Source: Marinicella sediminis
GTDB lineage: Bacteria > Pseudomonadota > Gammaproteobacteria > Xanthomonadales > Marinicellaceae
DNA: 60,761 bases
Assembly (NCBI RefSeq): GCF_002000055.1
Contig: NZ_MVBD01000017.1
Location: 1-60,761, forward strand
Direction of reading: 5' to 3'
Shown piece by piece: positions 1-10,800 of this stretch (position 1 is its first letter; the number at the start of each line of letters is the position of its first letter). Both the position numbers and the translations under genes were made by a program. The notes under the pieces were generated by a model. That model was not told the DNA's origin and searched no databases. It saw nothing but the letters and a program-made list of their open reading frames with translations.

Positions 1-1793
1 AGGGCTGTGACCATGATCGGCGATCGGTCAAGGCAAACTGCCACCAAGTCACCGGCGCCTATGCCCCTGGCTTGCAAATAAAGAGCCAACTGACGGCTGG
101 CCAGCTCCAACTCACCATAAGAGATGACCTTGCCTTCATGCAACAAAGCGGGGGCACCGGGGGTACTTTGAGCCTGACTTTCAAACAGTTGATGCAAACA
201 CCGATCTGCAGCCAATTCAACTCCGGTGTCGTTGAATGCAATCAACAACTGATCTTTTTCGATTTGACTGAAATAATCATAGGCATGAAGGGGTTTGTCT
301 GTGCTTGATAAGACGTTGTCCAACAACACACAAAAATGTCCATACAGTTGCTGAATGTAGGCTTCTGAAAAACAGTTCTTATTGTATTTCAGATTGATTT
401 GGTAATGATCGCTGTGCTCCAGCACCTCTAATTCCAGTTCCCGCTCACCCTGTTGCACAATGCCTTCAACTGGTTTGACACCCATGGTTGCATAAGTGTC
501 TTCGGCTAAACCCGCGTCTTGTATGAAATTCTGGAATACGAACGTCACTTGAAACAACGGTTCACTGTTTGCTTGATTGGGTTTGAGGTCTTTAATGATT
601 GCTGGCAATGGGTAATTGGCATGATAGAGCCCATCGACCATGGTAGCTTGAACCTGGCGAATGAAATCAATCAATGGTGCATTGGCATCAGCCGTCAGAC
701 GCAAAGGGATCACATTGACAAAGTAACCAAATTCCGTCTGGAATTTTGGGTCCGTGCGGCCCATTGAGGGCATCCCATAAATGATTTCATTTTGGCCTGA
801 ATAATGGCTTAATAAAACATGAAATGTGGTCAAAAAGAGTACAGACGGTTGGGTGGTGTGATCCTTGGTAAATTGTTTGATCAATGCAAACTGGTCTTGG
901 GACAATGTCTGGGTTAAAACACCTGCATCTACCTGACTGGTATTGAGGGCTTTTCTGTCCGGAATAATCGTCAAACCGGGTAAGGAACCTGACAGTTGCT
1001 TTTGCCAATAACTTTGATGAGACCGCCCTTCATCAGAAGCCAATAGCTGGCTTTCCCACTGGGCAAATTGGGCATATCCATTGACCACATCAATGGTGGG
1101 TTGGGATTGTCCGGAGCGGTGGGCCAAATAAAATTCAAACAGTGATTTGAGCAAGATCAACGAAGAAGTCCCATCAATGATGGCATGGTGAATCACCACC
1201 AGAAATACATCCGCGTCATCAAACCGATGCAAACTAGCCCGATAAAGCGGACCTGTGACCATGTCAAAAGTTTCTTGAAATGCGGCCTCTAATGTTTGCT
1301 GTTTTTGCTCAGCGGTCAAGCCTGGATGCTGCAGCACATTGATTGATTGTTTCAAGTTGGTTTTGTGGCTGAAAAACAATCGATTTTCTTGTTCCTCGAC
1401 ACAAGTACACAACAAAGGGTATTTTTCCAGGACTGACAACCACGCGCTGTGTAACGCATCAAGGTCAGGTTCGGCATTGAACTCAAAGCACAATGGCACA
1501 TTGTAAGCGGTCATTTCAGGTGCCCGTTGTTGTACCACAAACAAACCCTGCGCACCAATTGACATGGGGAAGTGTTGCACCACTTCACCAGTCAGTTCGG
1601 CATGGTCTGATGGTTGTGCCAAACCAGCAGAGCCGAGCAATTCCATCAGCTTGGGTTTGTATTTAATGATGTCCTCTTTGATGCTGGGCGTAATCGCCCC
1701 TTTTGCAGCAAAACAATTCAGTTGATCACCTTCAACTGACAACCTGATGCCTTTATTGACCAAAACAGTGAGAAAATCATGGAGTTCTTTCAT
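1..1793 (-). CDS. NRPS, 5' part: TubC-type docking domain, condensation domain, start of adenylation domain (runs off left edge)
   Basis: This open frame was read by hand from the ATG at 1793 to the window edge, about 597 codons without a stop. Residues 1-50 (MKELHDFLTV to KPKLMELLG) look like a TubC-type N-terminal docking domain, the small fold that joins NRPS proteins to an upstream synthase. Residues about 66-500 are a condensation domain: the HHxxxDG motif is intact as HHAIIDG (His202, His203, Asp207), followed by YGMPSMGR and FVNVIPLRL. From about residue 525 an adenylation domain begins (ISYGELE, then DLVAVCLDRSP), but the substrate-binding pocket lies outside the window, so the amino acid cannot be predicted. 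The gene starts 12 nt after the stop of PKS C, so the C domain should condense the polyketide from its last ACP with an amino acid. The upstream partner is clear; the subtype of C domain is not decided. Confidence 0.93.
   Translation of the reverse strand, partial: MKELHDFLTVLVNKGIRLSVEGDQLNCFAAKGAITPSIKEDIIKYKPKLMELLGSAGLAQPSDHAELTGEVVQHFPMSIGAQGLFVVQQRAPEMTAYNVPLCFEFNAEPDLDALHSAWLSVLEKYPLLCTCVEEQENRLFFSHKTNLKQSINVLQHPGLTAEQKQQTLEAAFQETFDMVTGPLYRASLHRFDDADVFLVVIHHAIIDGTSSLILLKSLFEFYLAHRSGQSQPTIDVVNGYAQFAQWESQLLASDEGRSHQSYWQKQLSGSLPGLTIIPDRKALNTSQVDAGVLTQTLSQDQFALIKQFTKDHTTQPSVLFLTTFHVLLSHYSGQNEIIYGMPSMGRTDPKFQTEFGYFVNVIPLRLTADANAPLIDFIRQVQATMVDGLYHANYPLPAIIKDLKPNQANSEPLFQVTFVFQNFIQDAGLAEDTYATMGVKPVEGIVQQGERELELEVLEHSDHYQINLKYNKNCFSEAYIQQLYGHFCVLLDNVLSSTDKPLHAYDYFSQIEKDQLLIAFNDTGVELAADRCLHQLFESQAQSTPGAPALLHEGKVISYGELELASRQLALYLQARGIGAGDLVAVCLDRSPIMVTA
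1644..1793 (-). other. TubC-type N-terminal docking domain of the NRPS
   Basis: Residues 1-50 of the NRPS match the TubC docking pattern: an amphipathic first helix, a short beta pair around GIRLSVEGDQLNCFA, then TPSIKEDIIK and an Lys-rich last helix. Such domains bind a short acidic linear motif at the C terminus of the preceding synthase. The preceding PKS ends in a flexible tail with acidic patches (LEDMLEMLKAGED), a plausible partner. The pairing is inferred. Confidence 0.75.
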
Positions 1794-1801
1794 TGCCTCA
1801 T

Positions 1802-1807
1802 CCCCTT
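1802..1807 (-). promoter_or_regulatory. Ribosome binding site of the NRPS gene, overlapping the PKS C stop codon
   Basis: On the minus strand AAGGGG lies 8 nt before the ATG at 1793 and shares two bases with the TAA stop of PKS C (1808-1806). This supports the chosen start and suggests translational coupling of PKS C and the NRPS. Confidence 0.6.
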
Positions 1808-4800
1808 AAAAAGTTAATTTTTGAGTTGAGTCTTGGTCAGTGTCTTCACCGGCCTTAAGCATTTCCAACATGTCTTCCAACTGTTGAGGATTGCTTTGCT
1901 CAGTTGTCTGGCTTTCTTGGTTTTGCATGTGATCACCTAAGTAAAATGGTCTTTTTGGTCGCGGCATGGGTTGTAGAACAAAGGCATCAGAAGGCGCTCC
2001 CCTGGTATCCGATGATTCTGGTATTTTGAACACCCGCAACTGTTCCAATTGTTTTTCAAATTGCGCACCCAAATGATTTGAGAATGCCTCAATCGTCACA
2101 TGTTCAAACAAGATACTTGGCAGAATATCAACGCCCAATAAATGATTGAGTTCTTTGATCAACGCAGCCAACCCCATTGAAGACACACCCAATTCAACAT
2201 AATTCAGGTTTGTGGCCACCTGTTCGGTGGGGGTTTTCAATAAACCTGCAATGAATTGTGTGACAAATACCCGGGCTTTTTCCTCAACGGTCATCACCAA
2301 CTCACTGCTTGCTTCAACCACTGAATCGTTGTGCTCTGGATGGTGAAAGATGTAGCCGGTGTTTTGAGGTTGTCGGTCTGCCTGTTTGAATTGCAGTTGT
2401 TCAATGACCATCAATATATGTCCCTGAGCATCAAGGATGTTGACATTCACAGCACCTGAATCAACGTGTTCAATCATCACATACTGTGGTGCACCTGCGG
2501 TCATCAGGAGGTGCAATGACGCAAAACCCACGGCAATTACCGCTGGGTAATCTTCAGTCGGTTTTTCGCGGAGCAACAATGCACGGGCAGGTATGACAAT
2601 GGCAGCTAAATCAATGGCTGCCAGGCCATCAATCACGTTGCTTTCATCAGACCGGCATAACTCAACAACAACCCGTTCCCCATGATGGTAAAAACTGTTT
2701 TCAAAGGCGATATGTTCAACAACAGCTTGTGCTTTGAATTCAGTCACATCAAAAGTCAATGGCTGAAGTTCCCCTGCGGCCAAATCAACATAACTTTGCA
2801 AACAGACTGCCACTTCATCGGTTGTTTTACGGCACAGTTCCACACCCATTTGGTTTTTGCTTAAGGGCAGCAAAGAGACTTCAAAGTGACTGCTGTCTTC
2901 CACAACCACAGGTTGCTGTGCCCAGGCAGTGTTGGTCAAGTGCAAAACAAAACTGGCTTGTTTATCAGGCATGGAGGCTTTGATTGCCAGCAACGCCATT
3001 GCCAGTTGTGTGCTGGGTAAAATAATCGCCTGATCACCTTGTTTTTGCACAAACCGATTTGATTGACTGATTTGGGATGTGAATCGCAATTGACTCAAAT
3101 CCGACTGGTTTTGTTGCAACAACGGATGAATGACTGATCTGCTGTCTGCCTGACCATTGTTTTTAGCGGCCAGTTGTGCTGCCTTGAGGGGCTCAGTTGC
3201 AACCCAAAAACGGCTCCGCTCAAATGGATAAGTCGGCAATGGAACCCGCCTGGCGGTGTTGCCATACAATCGGCTGTAATTCAGTTGATAGCCTTTGACA
3301 AACAAGTCACCAAGGGTGCTCAGTTGTTCCAGATAAACCCCTTCATCAGGCTCGCCAGGCTGCACCACATGGGCTTCGCATTGCTCAATACAGTAATTAC
3401 CAAAGTTCTTCAGGGCAACCTGCTCTTTAACGGTAAAGCCATCTACCACCCCTGCAAATACAAACCCTGACTCACGCGTGTCCAGCCAACCTTTCAGCTG
3501 TAACCTCAGTTCCTCTGCACTTCTGGACACACAGGCCAGTCGATGCTTGAATGTGCTTCGACCAGACAACAATGTATGGCCAATGTCCAGCAAGGAAAAA
3601 TCTTGACCAGTCTCAAGCCAGGCAATCATGTCAGTGATCTTTTGTTGCAACTGTTGCGCCGTTCTGGCACTGAACACAATCAGGTTACCAAGGGTTTGGT
3701 CAATGGTGCCTGGCCGCTTCCCGGGCTCTTCAAGGATGATGTGTGCATTGGTTCCACTGAAACCAAAAGCACTGGCAGCCGCACGACGAGGCTGGTCATT
3801 TTCCGTAGTCCATTCTTTGAGTTGGGTGTTCACATAGAATGGTGACAGGTCCTGGCCCTCGGTTTCGTAAGCCGGCTCTAGATGAGGTGTAGGTGGAAGT
3901 TGTTTGTTTTTCATGGCCAACAACAATTTCAGTACTCCGGCAACCCCAGCTGAACCCACCGTGTGACCAATGTTCATTTTGACTGAACCCAGCGCATGAG
4001 TTGGACCGTTTTGGGCCTTGTTGTCAAAAACGCGTTTCAATGCCAGGTGTTCAATGGAATCACCAAAAGCCGTACCTGTTCCGTGTGCTTCAAGGAGTTG
4101 CACTGAAGCCGGATCAATTTCAAATCGCTCATACACCGATTCAAGCAATTCGATCTGGGCTTTTGCGTTGGGCGCAATGATGCCATTGGAACTGCCGTCC
4201 TGGTTGATGCCACTGCCAATGATGGTGCCATGGATGTAATCACCATCTCGTTGTGCGTCAGACAGTCTTTTGAGGACCAGTACACCGGCGCCTTCACCCG
4301 GGACAAAACCATCACCCTGGGGGTCAAATGAGCGACACGAACCCGTCCCTGATAACATGCTGGCACGGTTAGCGACCTGGAAAAAGCGTGGCGTTGGTTG
4401 CAGGAAAATACCACCAGCCAGTGCCATTTCAGTTTCTCTGATCCACAAACCCTGACATGCCAGGTGGATGGTCACCAAAGAACTTGAACAAGCTGTGTCA
4501 ATTGCAATTGTGGGTCCACGCAGATCTAATTCATAAGCAATCCTGGTAGGAATCATCGATTCGGAATTGCCCCAAAATGATTGGGCAGGCGGTTCTGAAG
4601 TGATTAAACTGTCATAATGTGAACCACCACAACCCACATAGACACCGCATTGTTTACCACCGATTTTATCTGTGGCATATCCGGCATTTTCCAGGGCTTT
4701 CCAGGACTCCTCCAGGAAGATCCGTTGTTGAGGGTCCATGTAAGTGGCTTCTTCAGGTGATATCCTGAAGAACTCAGCATCAAATTGATCGATGCCATTA

Positions 4801-7800
4801 ATAAAACTGCCTCGTGTGCAATAATCTTCGGCATTGATCTGCGATCCCGCACACTCGGCCTGAGGCCATCTGGTCACTTCATCAACCAACTCCCTGCCTT
4901 GTTGTATGTGGTCCCAAAACTCATCCAGTGAATCGGCCTGAGAGAAACGGCCGCTCATTCCTATCACGGCAATCGGTTCAATTTCAGCCTGACTCAGCGT
5001 TGCGTGCTGCTCAGCTTGTACCTCCCTTTGACTGGGATTCCAGAAACGGGATTCCTGGTTCACAAGATCCAAGCGGGTTGAAGGTTCAACCGAATTGTTT
5101 TGTGGCTGCCCGACCAGGGCTGGTTGAGTACCCTCCGGTGCTTGTTGCCCAGAAACCACCGCGTGGTTTTTATTGATGTGTTGCGCCAATGACTCAACAT
5201 TGCTGTGTTCAAACAACACCACCGTTTCTAAATCAATGTGTAATGCTGAGTTGATGTCACGAATCAAGCTGACTCCAATGATTGAATCAACGCCATACTC
5301 TGCAAACGGTGTTTTGTTTTGGATGATTCCTGGTTCAATTTTCAAGGCGCTGGAAAGGCTTTGTTTGATCACATTCTGGATTTCTGACAAGCCCATTTGG
5401 CTGCTTTGTTGAGTCGTTCGCTGAGCGGTTTGTTCGACCACTTGCGCATCAACAGCTGCCGTTTCATCTGATGCCTGGTGTGCCAAGGTTCCAGCGTAAT
5501 TCTGCGTGACATACGCTGCCAGTGACTCAACGTTGCTGTGTTCAAACAACACCACCGTTTCTAATTCAATGTGCAACGCTTCATTGATGTCTCGAATCAA
5601 GCTGACACCAATGATTGAATCCACACCGTAGTCTGCAAACGGTGTTTTGTTTTGGATGATTCCTGGCTCAATTTTAAGCGCAGCTGATAGTTTTTGTTTG
5701 ATCACATCTTGGATCTGTGTGTTCATGATGTCCTCTGAATCGAATGAGGTTGTGTCTTGAGTTTGTTTGACAGTGGGTTGGCCTTCAACATGTTCAATCG
5801 GCTGGTTTTGCCGCGGTGCTTGCGACGGAATTGGGTATGGCTCAGACTCCTTTTCATTACCATTGACCTGGCGGGTCAGGCCATCGCTTTGTGCGACGAT
5901 GATTTGTTGACCCAATGAGTCGGCGATTTTGGCAGGGAATTGAACCGCATGAAAACCTTCATCAAACAATACATTTTGCCAGGTTTTTGAGTTCAGTCCT
6001 GGGTTGCCAGGGATGCGCAACTCACCATCTTCATACAACCACCAACCTTCAAGCAAACCAAAGGTAAGGTGACCAAACAGTGTCCAGGTACCTATTTCAT
6101 TGATCAGTAAAACCCCTTCTTTAGCCAGTATCGCTTTGCTGTTGCGGATGGTTTCCCGGATGTTTGGGGTCGCATGCAACACATTGGTTGCAATGACTAT
6201 GTCGTAATCTGCAAATTGAGTCGCTTGTTGATTCAATGGTTTTGAAACATCAAACATACTGGTTTTTAAGTATGGCATTTGAGGTGCATATTGCTGTTCT
6301 GCATACAGCAAAAATGCTTTGGAAATATCGGTGTAACAGTATTCATCAATGCGGTCTTTGTAGCCATCAAGCAATGGGATCAGCTGTGATGTGGTGCCAC
6401 CAGTTCCTGCGCCCACTTCGAGAATCCGGATTTTGTGCTGGGGCGCGGTTGTTTGTAAATGGTCCAGCTGAGCTTTGAGTGCTTCTTTCAGGACCCGGTT
6501 ATAAAAATCTGCCACCACGTTGTCTTTGTAGATCCCTTCAACCAATGCCATGGATGAACCAGGGAACATGACTTCTGTGGCCAGCTTACGTCCCTGTAAT
6601 ACCTCAGGCAATGATTTCAGGCAGGTTTCCAACAGGGTGATTTGGGCTTTTCTGTTGGGGTTTGTTGACCACCTGGCTGTGGCTGCATGCCACTGATTCC
6701 ACAGCGTTTCTGTTGAAATGGTCGCGTCAGCAGAAGTCAAATCGTGGTTGTGTAAATAAGTCAGCGTGCTGTGTAACCATTCACGATAGAATTCCGGGAC
6801 ATCAGCATCCATGTTTGCCTTGGTATCGGGCTGTTCAAGATCGACACCTGAGTGACGCAAAATCGACGCCAGTAACTGCCCGGCCAACTCATCCAGCTCA
6901 CTGCTGTTGTATTCGTTCTCCAACGCCTTCAGTTCATCGGGTGGCAGGTTCGCTGTTTCAAGTTGACTCATGTCAACCACTTGAGTCGAGGTAAATTGCC
7001 TGGCTGGCGCCAAAGTTTCTTTTACAGACAAGTTCTTCAATGCTTTTGTGCCCAGGGTTTTGATCAGTCCCAACTGATCAAACGGTCCTTCCATCAATTG
7101 TTGCAATGCCTCAAGGCCTTCCTCTGATTCGATGGAGCCAATACCCGCACCTTCCATGATTTTTCGATAACCCTCGTTACCCACAATACCAATGTTCCCC
7201 CAGTAGCCCCAATTGATGACTTTTGTGACCCATTTGTTTGATGCAGAAATGGCCGATGCGAAAGCATCTTTGAAGGTACAACCTGCTGAATAATTAGACT
7301 GGCCAGGCGTCTTAAAGAAAGAAATGATGGAAGAAAAGAACAACATGAAATCCAATTCACAATCCCGGAATACTGATTGCAGGTTTACGCTGGTATCAAC
7401 CTTGGCCCGCAAGGTTTTGGTAAACGCCTCATCGCTCATCTGGGCAATGCTTTGATCTTTCAAAACAATCGCAGAATGAACCACACCATTGATTTGGGGA
7501 TGAATTTTTTGCAATTCTGATGCCATTGATTTCAGCGAGTTCAAATCAGTTGCATCGGCTTGAAAATATAAGGGTTGATTGCCTTTTTCACCCAATAATT
7601 CACACTTGGCTTTGATTTCAGCATTGAATTCGCTTCTGCCAATCCACACTATTTTTGCATCGTATTGCTCAATCAAGTGACTGCTCAACAATTCGCCCAA
7701 GCCACCAGCACCACCCAGGATCACATAAACGCCGCCCGCTTTGTATACCGGCTTAAACTCTTTGCCCAGTTCAACCTGACCCAGACCCATGCGGTACCAT

Positions 7801-10800
7801 TGACCATTGCGGTGAGCCAGCGGATTGCCCATTGGGTCAAATGGTTGAGACAAACATGATTTGGCCTGGGTTGTGTGCAAAGACTCAATGTCCAACAACC
7901 TGATGTCCCAATGCGGGCACTCCTTGGCCAGGCTACCTACAAAGCCAATCACACCACTGTGGCAAGGATTGATAGATTGCCTTTGGGTGACGAGTACAGC
8001 TCCCTGGGTGATGATGGTTAATTTCAGCGGCTGGCTGCCTTTTTTGTCGTTGATCAATGCCCGGGTCAATTTAAACAAAGCAATGACACCGCGTTCCTGT
8101 TCCTCGATCATGGCCTGGAAATCTTCTGCGCTTTGGGCTTCCTGCTGGACATCAGGAGCCACCCAAACCAGTTCGTCAAATTTGGCGCTGGTGATCCTGT
8201 CAACTTCTTCACTCGTCGGCGCCGTCACCCACCGGGACTTTTGGATGTGCCCGAAGTCTTCACGCAACCACTGTTCCTGGTCTGCTGTGGAACAAACCAG
8301 GTATACACCCTCTGCAGGGGTGACCGCTGGTTGGCTTTCTGGTGATTGAGGCAGAACTTCCCATACTGGAGCCAATGCATTCAATTGCTCGCCAACCACG
8401 GTTGGCTCAACGGCGCCTGAAGGCAATGGTTTACCAAAAATTTTACCAAAATTACTCCGATCAAAAGGTTTTGATAAGAAGTTTTTCATCCTCACCAATA
8501 CGACCCCGTCGTGATCCAACAGCGTGACTGTCACCCGGTGATCACCTTGGCTTGATGACGCATTTTCATCTGACCAGGTGACATACCCATAATGCAGTTC
8601 AGTCAATGGACCATAAATTTGAATTTCTTCCACAGAAAATGGCAGGTTCAGTGCCTTATCGATTTGATTAAGTTTCAACAAACCCATCGAGGTATGTAAA
8701 GAACCGTCCATCAATGCAGGGTGCAGCAAATAATCGTCTGCCCCTTGCTGCAAATGAGCGGGTAATTGAAGGACTGATAAAGCCTCAGTTTGAGAGGCGT
8801 GAATGGTTTGAACAATCTGGAACCCTTTGTCCAATTCCAATCCTGAATTGTGAAGCAATGAGTACAAACCGGGTGCATCATAAGCCAATTCAGTACAGCG
8901 GGATTGAATCGCTTTGATATCAAGTTGCTGTCTGGGGTGGGCGTGTTGATCAAAAGACAGCGCGCCTTTGCTCAACACCGTGTTTTCACCCGCTTTGAAG
9001 TGTGTCACATCAAAACCAACCTGCATTTTTCCAGGGTGCATGGTGATTGCTAATTGACCACTGTCATTATCATCATGAATGTAGGGTTTAAACCAAACTA
9101 AATCGCGGATGGTCGTCACCTGAGAACCGACGGATAACTCACCCGCCTTACGGGCCATTTCCATGTAGGCGACACCTGGCAGGATTTTCTTCCCGTCAAC
9201 CACATGCTCAGTCAAGAAAAACTCCTGTCCATTCAACATGGTGGCAAATTTTTGTGCTGTAAGGGTTGATACATTCATGTGAACCAACGGGTGTATGGTA
9301 CTTAACTCCTCACCATGGTGACCGGCTTTGCCTTTTCCAGCATTGGACTCGTTGATGATCCAGTGTCGGTTGCGTTCAAATGGGTATGTGACCACTGAGA
9401 GTCGTTGTGGCTTTTTGGCTCCATACAATAGCGTCCAATCGATGGCCGAATCAGACACCCAAGCCGCGGCAATGGCAGACCAGTCCTGACTGGCCATTTT
9501 ATCAAGTTGAAATTCCCGGACTTCTGTTTTGTCTGGTCCCTGCAAAGCCGGTCCGCTGATGTTCGTGAATACGTCAGGGTGATCTGTGTTTCCTTGTGCC
9601 ACATCTCCCAATTTATCAACGAGATCAGTTTGATTGGTCGCCACCACACATAATTTATGAATCATGGTGTCTCGCCCGACTTGTAATGTGTATGCAAGAC
9701 CATTCATGTCAACGGTGTTCTTATGCAAAAATCGCAAGAGTTTATGCACATATGTCTTGAGGCTGGTTTCCGTTTTGGCTGACAGTGGGATGACAAACAG
9801 ATCATGCTCATTAGCCACTGGCATCACTTCAGGTGGCAAGTACTCTTCCAGTAAAATATGAGCATTGGCGCCACCGAACCCAAAAGAGCTCACCCCACCC
9901 CTTCTTGGTAAATCTTTACCGTTGCTGTCTTTTGCCGGAATCCAGGGCTGTGTTTCTTTGACAATATAAAAAGGTGTTCCAGTCAAATCTATGTATGGGT
10001 TCACTTCCTGCACATGCAAAGAGGCAGGTATTTGTTTGTTTTGGATGGACAAAACCAGCTTCAAAATCCCTGCAATGCCTGCCGCGGTTTCCAGGTGACC
10101 TATGTTGGTTTTCACCGAACCAATGCCACAATGCGGGGCTGCTGGTTGTTCAGTGCCAGCGCGCTTGTACAACTCATTGAAAGTCCGTTTCAATCCTTGG
10201 ATCTCAATGGGGTCACCCAAACTGGTGCCGGTGCCATGACACTCAATGTATCCGATGGTGGACGGATCCACGTGCGCTTTTTCATACACATCAATCAGCA
10301 ACTCTGATTGGGCATTGGGATTGGGGGCTGTCAAAGCGTTGGCCTTACCACCATGATTTTCACCGGTCGCTTTGATGACTGCATAGATTGGGTTGCCATC
10401 TGCTTCGGCCTGGCTCAATGGTTTCAGGAATATGGCTCCCACACCCTCGCCCCTCACATAACCATCTGCGCGGCTGTCAAATGTTTTGCATTTGCCATCA
10501 GGGCTGAGCATGCCTGCTTTACCAAACGTGATGAAGCCAGATGGTGAGGCCATGACCTGAACACCACCGGCAATGGCCATGTCACAACTGCCACAATGAA
10601 TGGACTCAAGGGCCCGGTGAATCGCCACCAATGAACTTGAGCAAGCAGTGTCCAAAGGCGCACTTGGCCCATGGACGTCTAACAAATAGGAAACCCGGTT
10701 TACCAACACGGAATGTGAATTCCCGGTTGATGTGTACGCCTCGATACCAATGTCATTGGTGGCCATGATGTCCACATAATCATTCGTGGCAACCCCCACA

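Noticed and set aside
505-896. Reading the PKS C PLP domain (these numbers are residues) as an aminotransferase
   Set aside because: The NNASGG, MDATR, SLAKDFGVNTGG and LVRLAIP segments fit the beta-eliminating lyase family much better than class III aminotransferases usual in PKS proteins.
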